From DASXAI01 sp963798445 (GTDB taxonomy: Bacteria > Actinomycetota > Acidimicrobiia > Acidimicrobiales > Ilumatobacteraceae): a stretch of DNA of 64,000 nucleotides. Of this stretch, positions 1-8,065 are shown piece after piece. Where the stretch lies: assembly GCA_963798445.1 (NCBI GenBank), contig CAWCTH010000003.1:1550001-1614000 (forward strand), written 5' to 3'. The notes under the pieces are model-generated. The model was not told the DNA's origin. It ran no database searches and saw only the letters and a list, made by a program, of their open reading frames with translations. The position numbers and the translations under genes are program-made. Every line of letters begins with the position of its first letter. Positions within the stretch are counted from its first letter, which is position 1.

Positions 1-671
1 AGGCCGAGTCGAAGGCGAGCTTGTCGATCAGGACCGGCATCATCACGCTGGCACCGGTCTCGACCTGCGCGAGGTCGAGGTGGACGCCGGTCCCTGTTGT
101 GGCGGCCAGTCGCAGCGCGGCCAGCACACCGAGGGCGCCGTGGTAGCCGGCGACGTAGTCGAAGTGGTAGCCGTGGGTGTGACCCCAGGCCGACGTCAGC
201 CCGACGTGGTTGCAGATGTTCGACGCGTAGGCGGCGTACGTGGAGCGCCGGCCGGTGCGGCCGTAGCCCGAGATCGACAGCATCGACAACCTCGGGTTGA
301 TCGACCGGAGGTCGTCGAACCCACAACCGAAGCGGTCGAGCACACGGGGGCGGAAGTTCTCGACCACGACGTCGGCGGTGGCCGCCAGCCGGCGGATGAC
401 ATCGGGGCCGCCGGGTGCCGCCAGCTCGATGGCGGCACTGCGCACGCTCCGGGCGAGGCCGCCGTAGAGCGCCGTGGTCGGCACGCCCGACGGCTCGCGG
501 GTGTCAGGGTGATCGAGGAAGTAGGTGTTCCGGAGCGCCTCCGGCCGCACGGCGCGACTCGATCTTGACGACATCCATGCCCAGCTCGGCGAGGAGAAGG
601 CCAGCGGTGTTCCCGGCGACGAAGGCGCCGAACGTCAGCACGCGTACGTCAGACAGCGGCCGATCAGACAA
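1..671 (-). CDS. CoA-transferase family III (CaiB/BaiF), partial, one frameshift
   Basis: Family III CoA-transferases move CoA between a donor thioester and a carboxylic acid. The N-terminus VRVLTFGAFVAGNTAG with LLLAELGMDVVKIES is the typical CaiB nucleotide-fold start. After about position 551 the reading continues one base out of frame with RPEALRNTYFLDHPD, then DVVVENFRPRVLDRFG and VHLDLAQVET, whose Asp is the family's catalytic residue. Removing one C restores VKIESRVRPEALR, so a single inserted base explains the break. The TTG start at 671 overlaps the stop of the upstream CoA-transferase. The C-terminus lies outside the window. Two adjacent family III genes may form a heteromer or act on different acids. 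The substrate cannot be read from sequence. Confidence 0.8.
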
Positions 672-1848
672 GGCCGTCCTCCCGCCAGCGGTTCAGCTCG
701 TCGACGCTGTGGCCAAGCTCCTCGACGAACACCGCCGTCGTATGGGTGCCCGCCTCCACCGCCACCAGGTCGGAGGAGTGGAACGTCTCGGCGACGTGGA
801 TCGGGGACCCTGGTACCTCGCAGGTGCCGAGCCCGGCCCGCGTCAGCGTCCCGAGCGGATGGCGCTCGTCGCGCCGCTGGTCCTCGACGAATTGCTCGGG
901 CGTGTTCAGCGCCGAGCACGGCATGCCGTTCGCTTGGCCGTCGGCGACGAACTCGTCACGATGACGCTGCATCAGCATCCCAGCGACGATCTCGGTGAGC
1001 ACGTCGTGGAGCTGGGCCCGCACGGTCCGGTCCTGCCACATCTCGTCGGTCAGCTCGGGCGGCGATCCCATCGTCTTCACGAACGACTCCCAGTGACCAG
1101 GCGTGTTGACGGCGATGTCGATCAGCCCGTCGGCGACGGGCCACGTCCCGCTGGGCGGCACCCCGAAGTTGGCCCGCCGCTGCATGACCAGGCCGGCGAC
1201 GGAGAACCGGTGGATGGTGTCGTCCTGGCTGGCCATCACCTCGTGAGCGGCGATGTCCAGGACCTGCCCCCCGACCTGCGGGCGCTCGAACAGCGCCGCC
1301 ACGATGCAGATTGCGGCCCTGATCCCCGCCTCGTCCCAGAGCTGGCGCCCGGGCATCGACAGCGGCGGGCCTTCCTCCGGCCCGATGGCGAACATGAGCC
1401 CGCTCATGGCGTGGGAGATCAACGGCGTCGCTCGCCAGTCGCGCAACGGTCCCGTCGCGCCGAACGGGGTGAGGAGGCACGTCACCACGGAGGGATCGCA
1501 CCAACTGAGTCCGAGGGGATCGTCGACGAAACCCGTGACCGGGGTCGCCGCCGTCGGGGAGGCGATGACCACGTCGACACTCGCCGCCAGCTCGCCCAGC
1601 AGCGGCCCGGCCCGATCGTGGGCGTAGTCGAGGGTGGCCCGGCGACATCCGGCGCCATACCACGCGTCGAGCCATGCCTGTCTTGGCTCGACAGCGCCGT
1701 CGACGCCGGCACCGGGACGCTCCAACCGCAGCACATCGGCTCCGTAGCCGGCGAGGAGCCGGGCGCAGTACGCGCTCACCGGCGCGGCGAGGTCCAGGAC
1801 CCTCACACCGGCGAACGGGAGCACTCCGGACCGCTGACGATCAGGCAT
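664..1848 (-). CDS. CoA-transferase family III (CaiB/BaiF)
   Basis: A complete 394-residue CaiB/BaiF-type protein, near the usual length of about 400. It opens with VRVLDLAAPVSAYCARLL and GYGADVLRLERPG, the conserved N-terminal Rossmann-like segment. The GQVLDIAAHEV segment holds the expected catalytic Asp. It overlaps the upstream hydrolase by 8 nt and the downstream CoA-transferase by 8 nt, so it is translationally coupled in a minus-strand catabolic operon with hydrolase, luciferase-like oxidoreductase and SDR. The usual VKIE.PGGD motif is altered to LRLERPGAGVD, so its acyl substrate may be unusual. The role, activation of an acid product of the pathway to its CoA ester, is inferred. Confidence 0.85.
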   Translation of the reverse strand: MPDRQRSGVLPFAGVRVLDLAAPVSAYCARLLAGYGADVLRLERPGAGVDGAVEPRQAWLDAWYGAGCRRATLDYAHDRAGPLLGELAASVDVVIASPTAATPVTGFVDDPLGLSWCDPSVVTCLLTPFGATGPLRDWRATPLISHAMSGLMFAIGPEEGPPLSMPGRQLWDEAGIRAAICIVAALFERPQVGGQVLDIAAHEVMASQDDTIHRFSVAGLVMQRRANFGVPPSGTWPVADGLIDIAVNTPGHWESFVKTMGSPPELTDEMWQDRTVRAQLHDVLTEIVAGMLMQRHRDEFVADGQANGMPCSALNTPEQFVEDQRRDERHPLGTLTRAGLGTCEVPGSPIHVAETFHSSDLVAVEAGTHTTAVFVEELGHSVDELNRWREDGLV

Positions 1849-2821
1849 CCGCCTCCACCCGTTCGGGCGGCGGAGCGGTCGCGCGGCTGGCGACCCGGGA
1901 CACGATGAAGGCGTCGATGCGCCGTCGGGCTACGGCGGCCATTGCCGTCGGGAACGAGTCGAAGCCGTGCAGCGAGTCGGGGTAGACCTCGAGCTGGGCC
2001 TCGTTGCCGGCTGCACTCCAGCGCTCGTACATGAACAAGGTGTCGTCGATGAGCGCGTCAGCGGTCCCGACGGAGAACAGCGCCGGCGGCAGCGATCCGA
2101 GGTCGGCGTACAGCGGTGAGATCGCCGGGACGCGCCGCTCCTCGACCGTCAACCCGGGGTACACGAGCCGCTGGGCGTCGCTGAAGACGGCGAGGGCGCC
2201 GGTGTCGAGGCGCTGGCTCGGGCCGCCGGACACGTCGTAGAGGCCGTAGGCCAAGGCGGTGCCGACGATGTCGTCGCCGAGCCGACCCTGCTCGCGCAGC
2301 GCCAGCAGGCTCAGCACGGCCAGCGTGCAGCCAGCCGATTCACCGATCAGGATGATGGGCCCGTCACCAAGCCGCTGCCGGCCGTCGGTGCGGACCCAGT
2401 CGATCACGTTGAGGGCGTCTTCGAGCTGGGCCGGCGGCAGCGCTTCGGGCACCATCCGGTACTCCACGCTGACCACGGCGACCGAGCAGCGCTCGGCGAT
2501 CTCGGCGCTGCGGTCATCGCACGCCTTGGCCGACCCGATCACCCACGCGCCCATGTGGAACTGGATGCACACGCCGTCGACGCGCTCGGGAACGAACACG
2601 CGCACCGTCACGGCCGGATCGGCCGCCCCGACCTGCAGCACGTCCGGCTGCAGGCGATCGGCTGGCAACGGCGGTACCGCGGCGTCCAGGAACTCGCGGG
2701 TCCGCAGCGCGTCCGCGGCGGTGGCGAAGCCGAGGGGCGAGGACGCCATCGCCGCCATGTACTGCTCGTTGAACTGGCGCGTGTCATCGACATACGCGAA
2801 CAGCGACTCGTCAATGTGCAT
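1841..2821 (-). CDS. alpha/beta hydrolase, fold-3 (HSL/acetyl-esterase type)
   Basis: A 326-residue esterase-like protein. The nucleophile elbow is GESAGC, the acid is in SVGTADALIDD and the His in YPDSLHGF, giving a complete Ser-Asp-His triad. The oxyanion motif, normally HGGGW in this family, reads HMGAW, a noticeable departure. The start at 2821 lies 15 nt after the preceding luciferase-like gene. As part of the catabolic operon it probably hydrolyses an ester or lactone intermediate. That fits the Baeyer-Villiger/luciferase-like chemistry nearby, but the substrate is unknown. Confidence 0.85.
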   Translation of the reverse strand: MHIDESLFAYVDDTRQFNEQYMAAMASSPLGFATAADALRTREFLDAAVPPLPADRLQPDVLQVGAADPAVTVRVFVPERVDGVCIQFHMGAWVIGSAKACDDRSAEIAERCSVAVVSVEYRMVPEALPPAQLEDALNVIDWVRTDGRQRLGDGPIILIGESAGCTLAVLSLLALREQGRLGDDIVGTALAYGLYDVSGGPSQRLDTGALAVFSDAQRLVYPGLTVEERRVPAISPLYADLGSLPPALFSVGTADALIDDTLFMYERWSAAGNEAQLEVYPDSLHGFDSFPTAMAAVARRRIDAFIVSRVASRATAPPPERVEADA

Positions 2822-2836
2822 GATGTCCCCTCGTCC

Positions 2837-3748
2837 TCAACTCACGGCCGCCGCATCGCGCCGGCACAGGGCGCTGACATCGGCCAGCACCGCCAACGCG
2901 TCTTCGAGATGCCCGACGCTGTCGACGGGCACGCCGATGACGAGCCGGTCGATGCCGCCATCGGCGTAGCGCTGCGCGCCGTCGATGAGCTGTCGCTTCG
3001 CGGCGGCGTCGTCGCAATACCACGGTCCGCCTGCCTGGCCCGCCATCTCGCACGCGCTCACCTCGGTGGGCACGCCCCGCTCGGCCGCCAATCGCCGCAA
3101 CTCGGCGGTGTCGTCGATCAGCGTGGGGCCGGTCAGCGGGTACCACCCGTCACCGAGCTCGAGCACGTCGGCAAAGGTCCGCGGACCGGCGCTGGCGCCA
3201 ATGAGGACGGGCGGCCCCGGCCGGTGCCAGCCGGTCTGGACCGGCTTCGGCAACGACCACGAGGGGGTGAACGAGCTGTGGGCGCCGTTGTGCTCGACCA
3301 CATCGTCGGCCCACAGCGCGCTGATCACGGCCATGTTCTCGCGGAACACCGTGCGCCGGCGCTTCGGGTCGACACCGTTGTTGGCCATTTCCGGTGCGTT
3401 CCAGCCGTAGCCGACCCCGAAGTCGACGCGCCCGCCCGAGAGCGCATCCAAGGACGCCACCGCCTTGGCCAGCCGCAACGGCTGGTGCTCGGCCACCAGC
3501 ACCACGCCGGTGCCCAGACGCAGACGGGTCGTGACGGCCGCGGCGGCGGCCATCAGGACGAAGAGGTCGGGGAAGCGCTTGTAGAAATCGGGTACGGCAC
3601 CGTCGCCCACGGGGAAGACGGTCTCGACCGGGATGTGGGAGTGCTCGCCCTGGAAGATCGAATCGAGGCCAGCCGCCTCGACCAGGGGAGCGACGTCAAG
3701 GATGGAGATCGTGGTGTCGTTGGTGATCAGGTTGGCGCCGATGCGCAC
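2837..3748 (-). CDS. LLM class (F420-type) oxidoreductase
   Basis: A luciferase-like TIM-barrel oxidoreductase of about 303 residues. It begins VRIGANLITNDTTIS; the interior carries DSIFQGEHSHIP, the LGTGVVLVAEHQPLRLAK strand and SGGRVDFGVGYGWN, all typical of F420-dependent LLM proteins in actinobacteria. I chose the GTG at 3748 because a strong GGAGGAG ribosome site lies just upstream. A longer reading into the SDR gene would have no such site. Members reduce or oxidise ketones, alcohols or activated double bonds using F420 or FMN. It sits between SDR and hydrolase in the same operon. Cofactor preference cannot be proved from sequence alone. Confidence 0.85.
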   Translation of the reverse strand: MRIGANLITNDTTISILDVAPLVEAAGLDSIFQGEHSHIPVETVFPVGDGAVPDFYKRFPDLFVLMAAAAAVTTRLRLGTGVVLVAEHQPLRLAKAVASLDALSGGRVDFGVGYGWNAPEMANNGVDPKRRRTVFRENMAVISALWADDVVEHNGAHSSFTPSWSLPKPVQTGWHRPGPPVLIGASAGPRTFADVLELGDGWYPLTGPTLIDDTAELRRLAAERGVPTEVSACEMAGQAGGPWYCDDAAAKRQLIDGAQRYADGGIDRLVIGVPVDSVGHLEDALAVLADVSALCRRDAAAVS

Positions 3749-3812
3749 AGTTGGGCTCCTCCGTGGTCGATGACGGCCAGCGGCGCGTCCGTGGGTCGGG
3801 GGTCCGGCGTGC

Positions 3813-4643
3813 TCACCGCTGCGCGCTCCCGCCGGCCGAGACCTCGATCGTCTCGCCCGAGATGAAGGCACTGCGGTCGGACGCGAGGAAGAGCACGGCG
3901 TTGGAGATCTCCTGCGCGTCGAGCCAGGCGACACCCATCGGGTTCATGGTCTCATAGCGGGGACGCACCGCATCCTTGGTCCGCACCTCGATGTCGGGGG
4001 CGAACAGGGAGTAGAGGGCCTCGTTGTGCACCATCGGCGTATCGACGGTGGCGGGACACACCACGTTGGCGGTGATGCCGTGGGCCGCCACTTCGAGGGC
4101 GACCGACTTCACGAAGCCGATCACGCCCCACTTGGTGGCGGCGTAGTGGGAGAGGTTCGGCGTGCCCATGCGTCCGGCACCCGAGGAGATGGCCACGAGG
4201 CGGCCGTACCTGCGCTCGATCATGGGCGGGACCGCGGCCCGGAAGGTGTTGAACACGCCGGTGAGGTTGACGGCGACCATGTCGTCCCACTGCTGCTGGC
4301 TGAGCTCAGGCATCAGGCCGAAGCCGCAGATGCCGGCGTTGGCGACGACGATGTCCACCTGGCCGAGCTGGTCCATCGCCTGGGCCACGACGGCCGCCAT
4401 CGCGTCGCGGTCGCGCACGTCCGCCTCGACCGCCAGCACCCGACGGCCCGCCTTCTCCACGAGCTGAGCGGTCTCGTCCAGATCGTGGGCGGCACCCAAC
4501 TCATAAGGCACGGACGTGATGTCGGCGCACAGATCGGTGACCACCACGTCGGCGCCGGCCTCGGCCATCGCCACCGCGTGGGAGCGGCCCTGGCCTCGCG
4601 CTGCGCCGGTGATCAGCGCCACGCGTCCCTCGAGCTCACCCAC
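3813..4643 (-). CDS. mycofactocin-coupled SDR family oxidoreductase
   Basis: A 276-residue short-chain dehydrogenase. The cofactor motif is TGAARGQGRSHAV, the form typical of the mycofactocin-coupled SDR subfamily, which also has the longer loop seen here (ADITSVPYELGAAHDLDE). NAG is present in VVANAGICG. The catalytic Ser, Tyr and Lys are in AISSGAGRMGTPNLSHYAATK. These enzymes keep NAD(H) bound and pass electrons to the peptide-derived cofactor mycofactocin. It is the first gene of the minus-strand operon running to the window edge, behind a recognisable promoter at 4753-4781. It probably oxidises an alcohol intermediate. The subfamily call is confident, the substrate is not. Confidence 0.88.
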   Translation of the reverse strand: MGELEGRVALITGAARGQGRSHAVAMAEAGADVVVTDLCADITSVPYELGAAHDLDETAQLVEKAGRRVLAVEADVRDRDAMAAVVAQAMDQLGQVDIVVANAGICGFGLMPELSQQQWDDMVAVNLTGVFNTFRAAVPPMIERRYGRLVAISSGAGRMGTPNLSHYAATKWGVIGFVKSVALEVAAHGITANVVCPATVDTPMVHNEALYSLFAPDIEVRTKDAVRPRYETMNPMGVAWLDAQEISNAVLFLASDRSAFISGETIEVSAGGSAQR

Positions 4644-4752
4644 GCCTGGACTCCTCTCGACCGCTCGTCCCGAGGCCGTCTACCACGGCGGACGCGTCGT
4701 CGATCACGGCACTCCCCCTTTCCGGCGCGGCCCCCCGGCGCCTGGCATTTGC

Positions 4753-4781
4753 AGATTAGATCGACTGAATCAACGTGTCAA
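4753..4781 (-). promoter_or_regulatory. sigma70-like promoter of the SDR/LLM/hydrolase/CoA-transferase operon
   Basis: On the minus strand TTGACA (4781-4776) is followed by a 17-nt spacer and TAATCT (4758-4753), a near-consensus housekeeping promoter about 110 nt before the SDR start. The spacer (GTTGATTCAGTCGATC) is AT-richer than its surroundings and is a plausible site for the adjacent GntR/FCD regulator. The operator role is inferred. Confidence 0.6.
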
Positions 4782-4821
4782 TGCTGCGCCATGGCGCGAC
4801 GCCCGCCCTGGCGTCGGGCCG

Positions 4822-5670
4822 TCAGTGCCAGCGCACGGGCTGGTCGATCATCGTGCCGAACCGTTGCTCGCAGTACTCCAGGCTCAGCTGGAGGTGCTTG
4901 CGCATCAGGGACTCCGCTCGTCGCGGGCTCCCGTCGGTGATGGCCTTGACGATGTGCTTGTGGGCGTCCAGGACCTCCTCCTGGACCTCGGCGACCAGTA
5001 CCACCTCAGCGAAGAAGACCGACGTGATCCAGTGGTTCCCGCGCAGATAGAGGTAGATGGCCCGGTTGTCGACCAGGCGGGCGATGGCATCGTGGAACGC
5101 GGCGTTGGCCGCCATGTACCCGTGGCCATCCTCCGGAGCGATCGACGCCTCGAGGTCGATCGCCGCCTGCAGCGCGGCGAGGTGTTCAGGGTTGCGCCTC
5201 TTGGCACCGATCGCCGCGATCTGGGGCACGGTGAGCATGTGCGCTTCCATCAGCTCGCGATACGTGCAGTTGCTCATCCGCAGGAAGAGCGACCACATCC
5301 CACCGAAGTGGCTGATGTCGGGATCGCGCACGATCGGTCCGCCGGTCGGTCCCGTGCGTACCTCGAGGATGCCGCTGAGCTCCAGGATTCGGAATGCCTC
5401 GCGCAGAGAACCCCGTCCCGTGTTCAGCTCCTCCATCATGACGATCTCGGACTCGAGCGAATCCCCGTCCTTGAGATGGGACGACGTGATCCGGTCGACA
5501 AGCGTTCGAGCAATCGACTCGGAGCGCTTGAGTTGGCGCACCGTACGCTTCATCCGTACCGGTTCATGCAGCTGCTCACGGCCCCTTCCAGCCTGGCCCG
5601 ACGCCGTCCGGCGGACATCCGGAACCTTAACATCGACGATCGTGCGCCTTCCGGCTGCCGGTTGGCTCAC
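4822..5670 (-). CDS. GntR family regulator, FadR/FCD subfamily
   Basis: An N-terminal winged helix (ARTLVDRITSSHLKDGDSL, GRGSLREAFRILELSG) is followed by an all-helical FCD ligand domain. Its conserved metal-binding His residues are visible in LMEAHML, AAFHDAIARL, LDAHKHIVKAI and RKHLQLSLEY. FCD regulators usually bind carboxylic acids or acyl-CoA and repress catabolic operons. The GTG start at 5670 overlaps the stop of the upstream luciferase-like gene (GTGA), which supports the long start; an internal Met at 5553 is the alternative. It is placed directly before the promoter of the SDR operon and so is the likely regulator of the 1-9.6 kb cluster. Confidence 0.88.
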   Translation of the reverse strand: MSQPAAGRRTIVDVKVPDVRRTASGQAGRGREQLHEPVRMKRTVRQLKRSESIARTLVDRITSSHLKDGDSLESEIVMMEELNTGRGSLREAFRILELSGILEVRTGPTGGPIVRDPDISHFGGMWSLFLRMSNCTYRELMEAHMLTVPQIAAIGAKRRNPEHLAALQAAIDLEASIAPEDGHGYMAANAAFHDAIARLVDNRAIYLYLRGNHWITSVFFAEVVLVAEVQEEVLDAHKHIVKAITDGSPRRAESLMRKHLQLSLEYCEQRFGTMIDQPVRWH

Positions 5671-6806
5671 CCAACCGTGACCGGGACGCCCATCTCATGG
5701 ACCGCCGGCACCACTTCGCGTCCGAACAGCTGGATGCTCTTCTCGGCGACGTCGGGCGGCATGCCGCCGTAGATCACCTGCATGATGAGCTCCTCGCAGC
5801 CGTACTTGTCCTTGACGTGCTGGATCCGCCGGATGCACTCGTCGGGCGTCCCGACGATCTGGTCGACGTAGAACAGGTCTTCCGGCTTCATGGGTTGCAG
5901 CTTCGTACCGGCGGGCAGCGCGTACTGCTGGTACGTCTTCAGCTTGGCGAGGTGCTCGCCACCGATCTCGTAGTGCGTCATGGCGCTCTGGTGGTACTCA
6001 CCGGAGTACCGGGTCGCATCGGCGATGGCCTGCTCCTGCGTCTCGGCGCAGTAGCCGAAGAGCACGATCGTGGGCGGCACCGGCGGTAGCCCCATCTGCT
6101 CCTCGCGGATCTGACGGAACTCGGTGAGGTCCTTGGCGTAGTCGCCCAGAGGCTTCTGCGGGTTGAGGAACGGCTTGATGCCGGCCTCGGCCACCACCCG
6201 GATCGACGGCTGGCTGCCCCAGGCCCCGTAGAGCCGGTCGACCAGGCCTTGGCCGTCTTTGGGATAGGGGCGCAGTGACGTCGGGGGGATGTGGAAGTGC
6301 TTGCCGTCGAAGGAGAAACGCTCGTTCGTCAGTGCCAGCTTGAGGACCTGGAGGACCTCGTCGAACCGCTCGCGGGAATCGTCCATGTCGATGCCGAGCG
6401 AGTTGTACTCGCGGCGGGCCAAGCCACGACCGACGCCGATGTGGAGCTTGCGCTCGTCACCGAGCACCGTCTGCAGCATCGTCACCTCTTCGGCCAGCTT
6501 GAGCGGTTCCCACCAGGGCAGCACGCACACCATCGATCCGACGTCGAGGTGCTTGGTGGCGCCGGCGATGTACGTCAGCAGCTGCAGCGGGTCGGGGATG
6601 AGGCAGTAAGGAGTGAAGTGGTGCTCGACGGACCACAACGCATCGAAGCCGAGCTCGTCGGCCTGGAGGAACACCTCGAGATGATCCCGCCACGCCTTCC
6701 AGTCCGGGACCTCGGGCTCGCCGACGTCGGGCTCTCCCCGTTCGAGGGCCAAGTAGCGGTCCCAATCCGAGAAGTTCTGGAACATCATTCCGAGCGACAG
6801 ACGCAT
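5667..6806 (-). CDS. LLM class flavin-dependent oxidoreductase (bacterial luciferase-like)
   Basis: A luciferase-like monooxygenase of 379 residues from MRLSLGMMFQNFSD. Typical features are FDALWSVEHHFTPY, the DVGSMVCVLPWWEPLKLAEE strand, and LHIGVGRGLARREY at the flavin/F420 site. The start at 6806 has a GGGGGAAG site immediately upstream; a longer reading starts eight codons earlier. The proteins of this branch are usually FMNH2- or F420-dependent and act on alkanes, ketones or aromatic side chains. It overlaps the GntR regulator by 4 nt and belongs to the catabolic cluster. Confidence 0.85.
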   Translation of the reverse strand: MRLSLGMMFQNFSDWDRYLALERGEPDVGEPEVPDWKAWRDHLEVFLQADELGFDALWSVEHHFTPYCLIPDPLQLLTYIAGATKHLDVGSMVCVLPWWEPLKLAEEVTMLQTVLGDERKLHIGVGRGLARREYNSLGIDMDDSRERFDEVLQVLKLALTNERFSFDGKHFHIPPTSLRPYPKDGQGLVDRLYGAWGSQPSIRVVAEAGIKPFLNPQKPLGDYAKDLTEFRQIREEQMGLPPVPPTIVLFGYCAETQEQAIADATRYSGEYHQSAMTHYEIGGEHLAKLKTYQQYALPAGTKLQPMKPEDLFYVDQIVGTPDECIRRIQHVKDKYGCEELIMQVIYGGMPPDVAEKSIQLFGREVVPAVHEMGVPVTVG

Positions 6807-6885
6807 GCTTCCCCCAGAAGTTCGGCGCACTCGTGCCCTCGCGGGTTTCAGCGCGCTAGATCGCCCCTGTCAACGAAAACCGCCG

Positions 6886-8065
6886 TCAGAGGATGAGCTC
6901 GGGGCTGGTGGTGCCCAGGAGGGTGCCCCCGACCGCCCTGGCGACCGGGTCGGGGAGCAGGAAGGCATGACCGAGACCGGCCTGGATGTCCTGGTAGCGA
7001 CGCTGCAGCGGGTGGTCCAGGAAGATCGAGCGGCCGGAGGCGGCGCGCATCAGCTCGGCGGTCACCACGCCGACGTGTTCACAGCTGCGATTGAGGTGCC
7101 AGCGGTACCGGCCACGATCCGCCATCGTCGGCGTCTCGCGGGCTTCGGCCCGACGAGTGAGCTCGGTGGCGTCGGCGCGCGAAAAGCGTCGTCGCTGCGT
7201 CCAGGGTCCACGCCGCCTCCGCGACCCGGCGCTGGGTGAGCGGGTCGTCGGCGAGGCGGACCCTCCGGGGGAGCACGCGGTCGCGCGCCTCGGCGATCCA
7301 GGTGTCGACGAAGCCTTGGGCGGCGCCGTACACCGAGGCGGCGACGGCCATGTTGAACACGACCGACCAGGGCAGGCGGTACAGCGGCCCGTCGTTGAGC
7401 GCCTGACCCGGCAGGGCCCGGCCCATGGCGTAGTCGGTGTGCGACTGCGTCCGGTAGGCAGGCACGAAGACGCCGTCGACCACGATGTCCTTGCTGCCCG
7501 TGCCCCGCAGCCCGGCCACGTGCCAGGTGTCGTCGATGCGGTAGTCGCCGGCAAGGAGGAGGAAGGACCGGAAGTCGGGGATGCCGTCGGGGCCTCGTTC
7601 GTTGCGCACCACGGCGCCAAGGTTCACGCCCCGGCAGTGGTCGCACCCCGACGAGAACGACCATCGCCCCGACACGTGGTAGCCGCCGTCGACCGCCACC
7701 GCCGTGCCCGTCGGGTTGTACGACGACGAGTGCATGGTCGTCGGGTCGTCACCCCACATGTCTCGCTGCGCCTCGTCCTCGAACAGCGCCAGCTGCCACG
7801 GGTGCACGCCGATGACGCCCGCGACCCAGCCGACGGACGGGTTGGCCCGGGACAGCTCGCCGACGGCGTCGAGGAACTCGAGCAGCTCGACCTCGCCGCC
7901 GCCCCACCGCGCCGGCTGCAGCGCCCGCACGAACCCCCCGTCGAGCAGCAGCTTCCAGGCGGCGTCGGGGACGCGCCGCAGTTGATCGCCGTCACCGTCG
8001 AGCGTGATCAGCTCGGGCGCCAGCTCCCGAGCACGGTCGGCGAGGCGCACCGGACGCTCGGTCAC
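6886..8065 (-). CDS. HsaA-like flavin-dependent monooxygenase (acyl-CoA dehydrogenase fold), one frameshift
   Basis: An acyl-CoA dehydrogenase-fold hydroxylase of the two-component flavin type. FSSGCDHCRGVNLGA, DTWHVAGLRGTGSKD and the C-terminal SGRSIFLDHPLQRRYQDIQ match the HsaA/phenol-hydroxylase branch, which uses free reduced flavin to hydroxylate phenolic rings. It starts with GTG at 8065, overlapping the carboxylesterase stop. The frame breaks in an A4 run (T4 on the coding strand) at 7182-7185: removing one base converts TTLFAR into TTLSRADATELTRRA and restores a full-length protein of about 392 residues. The reductase partner is not in the window. Its steroid or aromatic substrate is inferred from family resemblance only. 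Confidence 0.8.

Noticed and set aside
2555..3865. 436-residue open reading on the plus strand
   Set aside because: Antisense to the LLM oxidoreductase and hydrolase; no domain, typical GC-driven shadow reading.
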